A stretch of DNA of 64,000 nt from Tetrahymena thermophila SB210. Taxonomy: Eukaryota > Ciliophora > Oligohymenophorea > Hymenostomatida > Tetrahymenidae. Every line of letters starts with the position of its first letter. Position 1 is the first letter of the stretch. Shown here one piece after another: positions 62,834 to 64,000 of the stretch. The position numbers and the translations under genes were made by a program. Under the pieces are notes generated by a model. The model saw nothing but the letters and a program-made list of their open reading frames with translations, made no database searches and had not been told where the DNA came from. The DNA is taken from assembly GCF_000189635.1 (NCBI RefSeq), contig NW_002476387.1:1-64000 (forward strand), written 5' to 3'.

Positions 62834-64000
62834 TCATTTATTTTGAGTAGATAGCCTTTATGTTGAAAGCTAAGTTTCGTTTCTAGACATATCTGCATCT
62901 AATTAAGTCTTATTCTAAAATTCTTGTATTGTGGTGTTCATTTGGCTCTGATTTGGCTTGCTATTCATTGATTTTAATATCATCTATAAGTCGTTATCAT
63001 CTTCATCTTAGTAGGTGAATAAATCTTCATCATCGTCATCATCATCTTCTTCATTTTCAGCTCCTTTTTTACCCTCCTCTATAAGTCTTTACAGCTCATC
63101 ATTTAGCAATTTATGAGCAATCAATATAGGACGCAAATTCTCTTCTTAGATTTCCTCGTCTAAAATTCTGTGTTCTAATACCTTTAAAACTTCAACCCAA
63201 TTTTTATACGATTCAGGTACAACAAATGGTTTTAAAACTTCTATTTTTTCTTTTATTTTTTATTGTTCGTCGTTCCAGCTTTCTTGTAGCTATTGCATTT
63301 TTTGTAAGATGTCTTCCTTGTTCTATACATTAATATATTTATCTTATATCTGTGTTGTAAACAGATTATAATCTATGCAGATGGCAGTGAACTTTTCAAA
63401 AGAAAGGTTTTTTTCTTCTTCTGTAATGATATCAGCTTTTTCTTCAAACATTTTAATGCATCTCATTAGATTGAACCTATTAGACATTATGTGTCTGTAG
63501 AGAGTGAGGAATTCATTGAGATTAATTCTTCCATTACCATCTAAATCAGCAGCAAAGAAAGCATTTTTCACGAAAAGTTGAGTCTTATTCATCAATATTC
63601 TGTACTTTTGTAAAACCTTACTCATAAATATATCGAAATCAACCACATGAATTTTATTAGTGTGTTTTAGATCTACTTCTTTCATATTATCTAATTACTA
63701 ACGAAGATCTACCAAGTCTTCAAAAGGCATTATCTTTTCTAATATAACTTTAATGTAATCTAAAGCCTTCAGATGAGGTACCTAAAGAATAATTTTTGCA
63801 TTCATATGTAAAGTATTAAAATTAAATTCGATAAAAATTACCATAAAAGTAGAATCTGTTTCTGAGTGTGAAGGATTAAGCACACCCATTGTGGAAAGAT
63901 TTACAATAAATTCATATGCTTAAAAGTATTTTTCCATTTCATCAATACTGTAATTCATTTTTTTATCTGAATTAACTGTGAGCAGTCTAGTAAACATGTT
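62834..64000 (-). CDS. EF-hand protein, 3' part (5' end outside the window)
   Basis: The frame enters from the right edge and ends in TGA at 62836-62834. A 60-bp GT-AG stretch (63841-63782) is probably an intron. It is in frame and free of TGA, so read-through cannot be excluded. The visible part is about 365 residues. It contains one clear Ca2+-binding EF-hand loop, AADLDGNGRINLNEFLTLY (Asp1, Asp3, Asn5, Arg7, Asn9, Glu12), near 63520, and a weaker partner helix pair (FEEKADIITEEEKNLSFEKF) just after. A helical region, an Asp-rich stretch (eight acidic residues near 63030) and a Gln/Ser/Thr-rich tail follow. The ATG at 63997 may be internal. Family assignment beyond EF-hand is not possible here. 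Confidence 0.8.

Overview
The window reads as nuclear DNA of an oligohymenophorean ciliate, most likely Tetrahymena or a close relative. It is very AT-rich. Long reading frames appear only when TAA and TAG are read as glutamine and TGA is the sole stop. Genes are cut by AT-rich GT-AG introns of about 49-542 bp. Almost every gene below was traced by hand in that code, with exon phases checked. A standard-code ORF search sees only scraps of them.

Layout. 0-2.1 kb: a tandem array of 341-bp units, each one 90-bp leucine-rich-repeat exon plus one 251-bp intron. One exon is split by a tRNA-derived SINE-like insertion with a 13-bp target duplication. 3.0-9.9 kb: a collapsed duplicate (pseudogene) followed by the intact 1733-aa parent, a secreted/membrane Cys-rich protein. 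9.9-14.7 kb: a collapsed duplicate of a kinase gene, a dead Tc1/mariner-type transposase, and the intact minus-strand ULK/ATG1-like kinase. 15.7-17.6 kb: a C2-domain protein with a very Gln-rich tail (minus). 18.8-24.9 kb: TAF1, the largest TFIID subunit (plus). 26.2-28.3 kb: pyruvate dehydrogenase E1 alpha with seven exons (plus). 28.8-29.4 kb: a UPF0488/C8orf33-like protein (minus). 30.3-34.0 kb: a protein with two cyclic-nucleotide-binding domains (plus). 34.5-37.3 kb: an LRRC56-like protein (minus). 38.4-39.9 kb: a tandem-FHA protein (minus).

41.0-57.1 kb is a tandem duplication of a divergent gene pair. Each copy has a minus-strand coiled-coil gene facing away from a plus-strand coiled-coil gene. 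In copy 2 (48.6-57.0 kb) both genes are open and the plus gene carries a von Willebrand A domain with an intact MIDAS. In copy 1 (41.6-47.4 kb) the minus gene has a one-base frameshift, and the plus gene has lost its vWA domain and its original start. The space between the divergent starts holds a ~320-bp tandem repeat family that was expanded in copy 2.

58-64 kb: a small possible membrane ORF, a tandem-FHA plus RING protein (minus) that resembles the 38.4-kb gene in architecture, and the 3' part of an EF-hand protein (minus) that runs off the right edge.

The genes do not form one pathway. They include general transcription (TAF1), mitochondrial carbon metabolism (PDH E1 alpha), probable cilium assembly (LRRC56-like), cyclic-nucleotide and phospho-peptide signalling (cNMP-binding, kinase, FHA) and ciliate-specific families. 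The most unusual content is the repeat and duplication biology: the SINE in an LRR exon, the exon-intron modules, the two collapsed duplicates and the vWA gene-pair duplication.
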